Source of the DNA: Ruminococcus sp. AF31-8BH
GTDB lineage: Bacteria > Bacillota > Clostridia > Lachnospirales > Lachnospiraceae
Direction of reading: 5' to 3'
Assembly: GCF_003460605.1 (NCBI RefSeq)
Contig: NZ_QTVN01000004.1
Coordinates: 186,001-250,000, forward strand
DNA length: 64,000 nucleotides
Of this stretch, positions 63,894 through 64,000 are shown piece after piece; position 1 is the first letter of the stretch, and each line of letters begins with the position of its first letter. The notes under the pieces were generated by a model. It worked only from the letters and a program-made list of their open reading frames with translations. It was not told the origin of the DNA and did no database searches. Made by a program: the position numbers and the translations under genes.

Positions 63894-64000
63894 TTATACT
63901 ATAAGCTCGTTTAATTTCCTGGAAAGACCATCCAGACGGCTCTTTACAGTTCCGTCCAGCTGTTTTCCCTCCAGCTCCACACGAAGACCGGCAAGCACTG
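63894..64000 (-). CDS. atpH: ATP synthase delta subunit, C-terminal fragment
   Basis: 35 codons at the right edge, reading VLAGLRVELEGKQLDG, then TVKSRLDGLSRKLNELIV and stop. This is the expected end of the delta/OSCP subunit (…G-x-VIDGSVKTRLEGLRR-type). The 15-nt gap to atpA and the position in the operon support it. Confidence 0.85.
   Translation of the reverse strand, partial: VLAGLRVELEGKQLDGTVKSRLDGLSRKLNELIV

Overview
This 64-kb window looks like chromosome of a low-to-moderate G+C anaerobic Firmicute, most likely a gut Lachnospiraceae (Blautia/Dorea/Ruminococcus-like; I cannot settle the genus). The evidence is near-perfect TTGACA-17-TATAAT promoters, AGGAGG ribosome binding sites, rubredoxin, an RFN element ahead of an ECF riboflavin S component, NusG-domain-II and Gx-transporter genes, a YgeY-like hydrolase, a UPF0735/ACT-hom-lysC operon, and no respiratory-chain genes.

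Layout. 0-6.4 kb: a solute-binding protein plus YesM-type histidine kinase (3' end off the window), then a tandem duplication of a secreted carboxylesterase with its own leader. 6.4-11 kb: a MarR-controlled MATE exporter, an AGCS amino-acid symporter behind a leader terminator, rubredoxin and a TetR regulator. 11.2-14.4 kb: a compact three-gene operon of free-standing condensation enzyme, carrier protein and adenylate-forming ligase. This is the best candidate for a specialised system, probably making an N-acyl amide or related conjugate. 14.5-20.7 kb: alpha/beta hydrolase, a fossil of a DUF1254/DUF1214 gene, a secreted alkyl sulfatase with a LytTR operator upstream of its promoter and the LytTR regulator gene beside it, and a subtilase. 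20.7-24.5 kb: MFS transporter, AraC regulator, a CBM9-like protein and an acidic surface protein.

24.6-44.2 kb is housekeeping: Nudix and RibU under an FMN riboswitch, MscS, DUF1294, tex, DUF975, degV, lysC, hom, ACT protein, prfB with its programmed +1 frameshift, NusG-II and Gx transporter, dapF, AraC, secA, an Sfp-type phosphopantetheinyl transferase (able in principle to activate the orphan carrier protein), hpf and a eukaryotic-type hisA. 44.3-50.1 kb: an Asp/Asn-rich lipoprotein, then an operon of polar amino-acid ABC importer, D-aminoacylase and an M20/YgeY-like hydrolase that has lost its 5' end. 50.1-64 kb: dapA-dapB, cobO, an SSB-like protein, typA, an NSS transporter-aminotransferase-glycosyltransferase operon, and F-type ATP synthase genes (atpH partial-A-G-D-C).

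Small non-coding repeats are frequent. (A) A ~166-bp palindromic element at 8.4 kb sits inside a terminator hairpin, with decayed relatives at 11.1, 42.6 and 51.9 kb. (B) A hairpin repeat lies at 39.0 and 55.7 kb. (C) A long hairpin lies at 36.9 kb. (D) A 144-bp MITE with 12-bp terminal inverted repeats and an 8-bp target duplication lies at 52.6 kb, with an inverted decayed copy at 53.6 kb. (E) A structured insert separates atpG from atpD. I saw no tRNA, rRNA, CRISPR array, transposase or phage gene.
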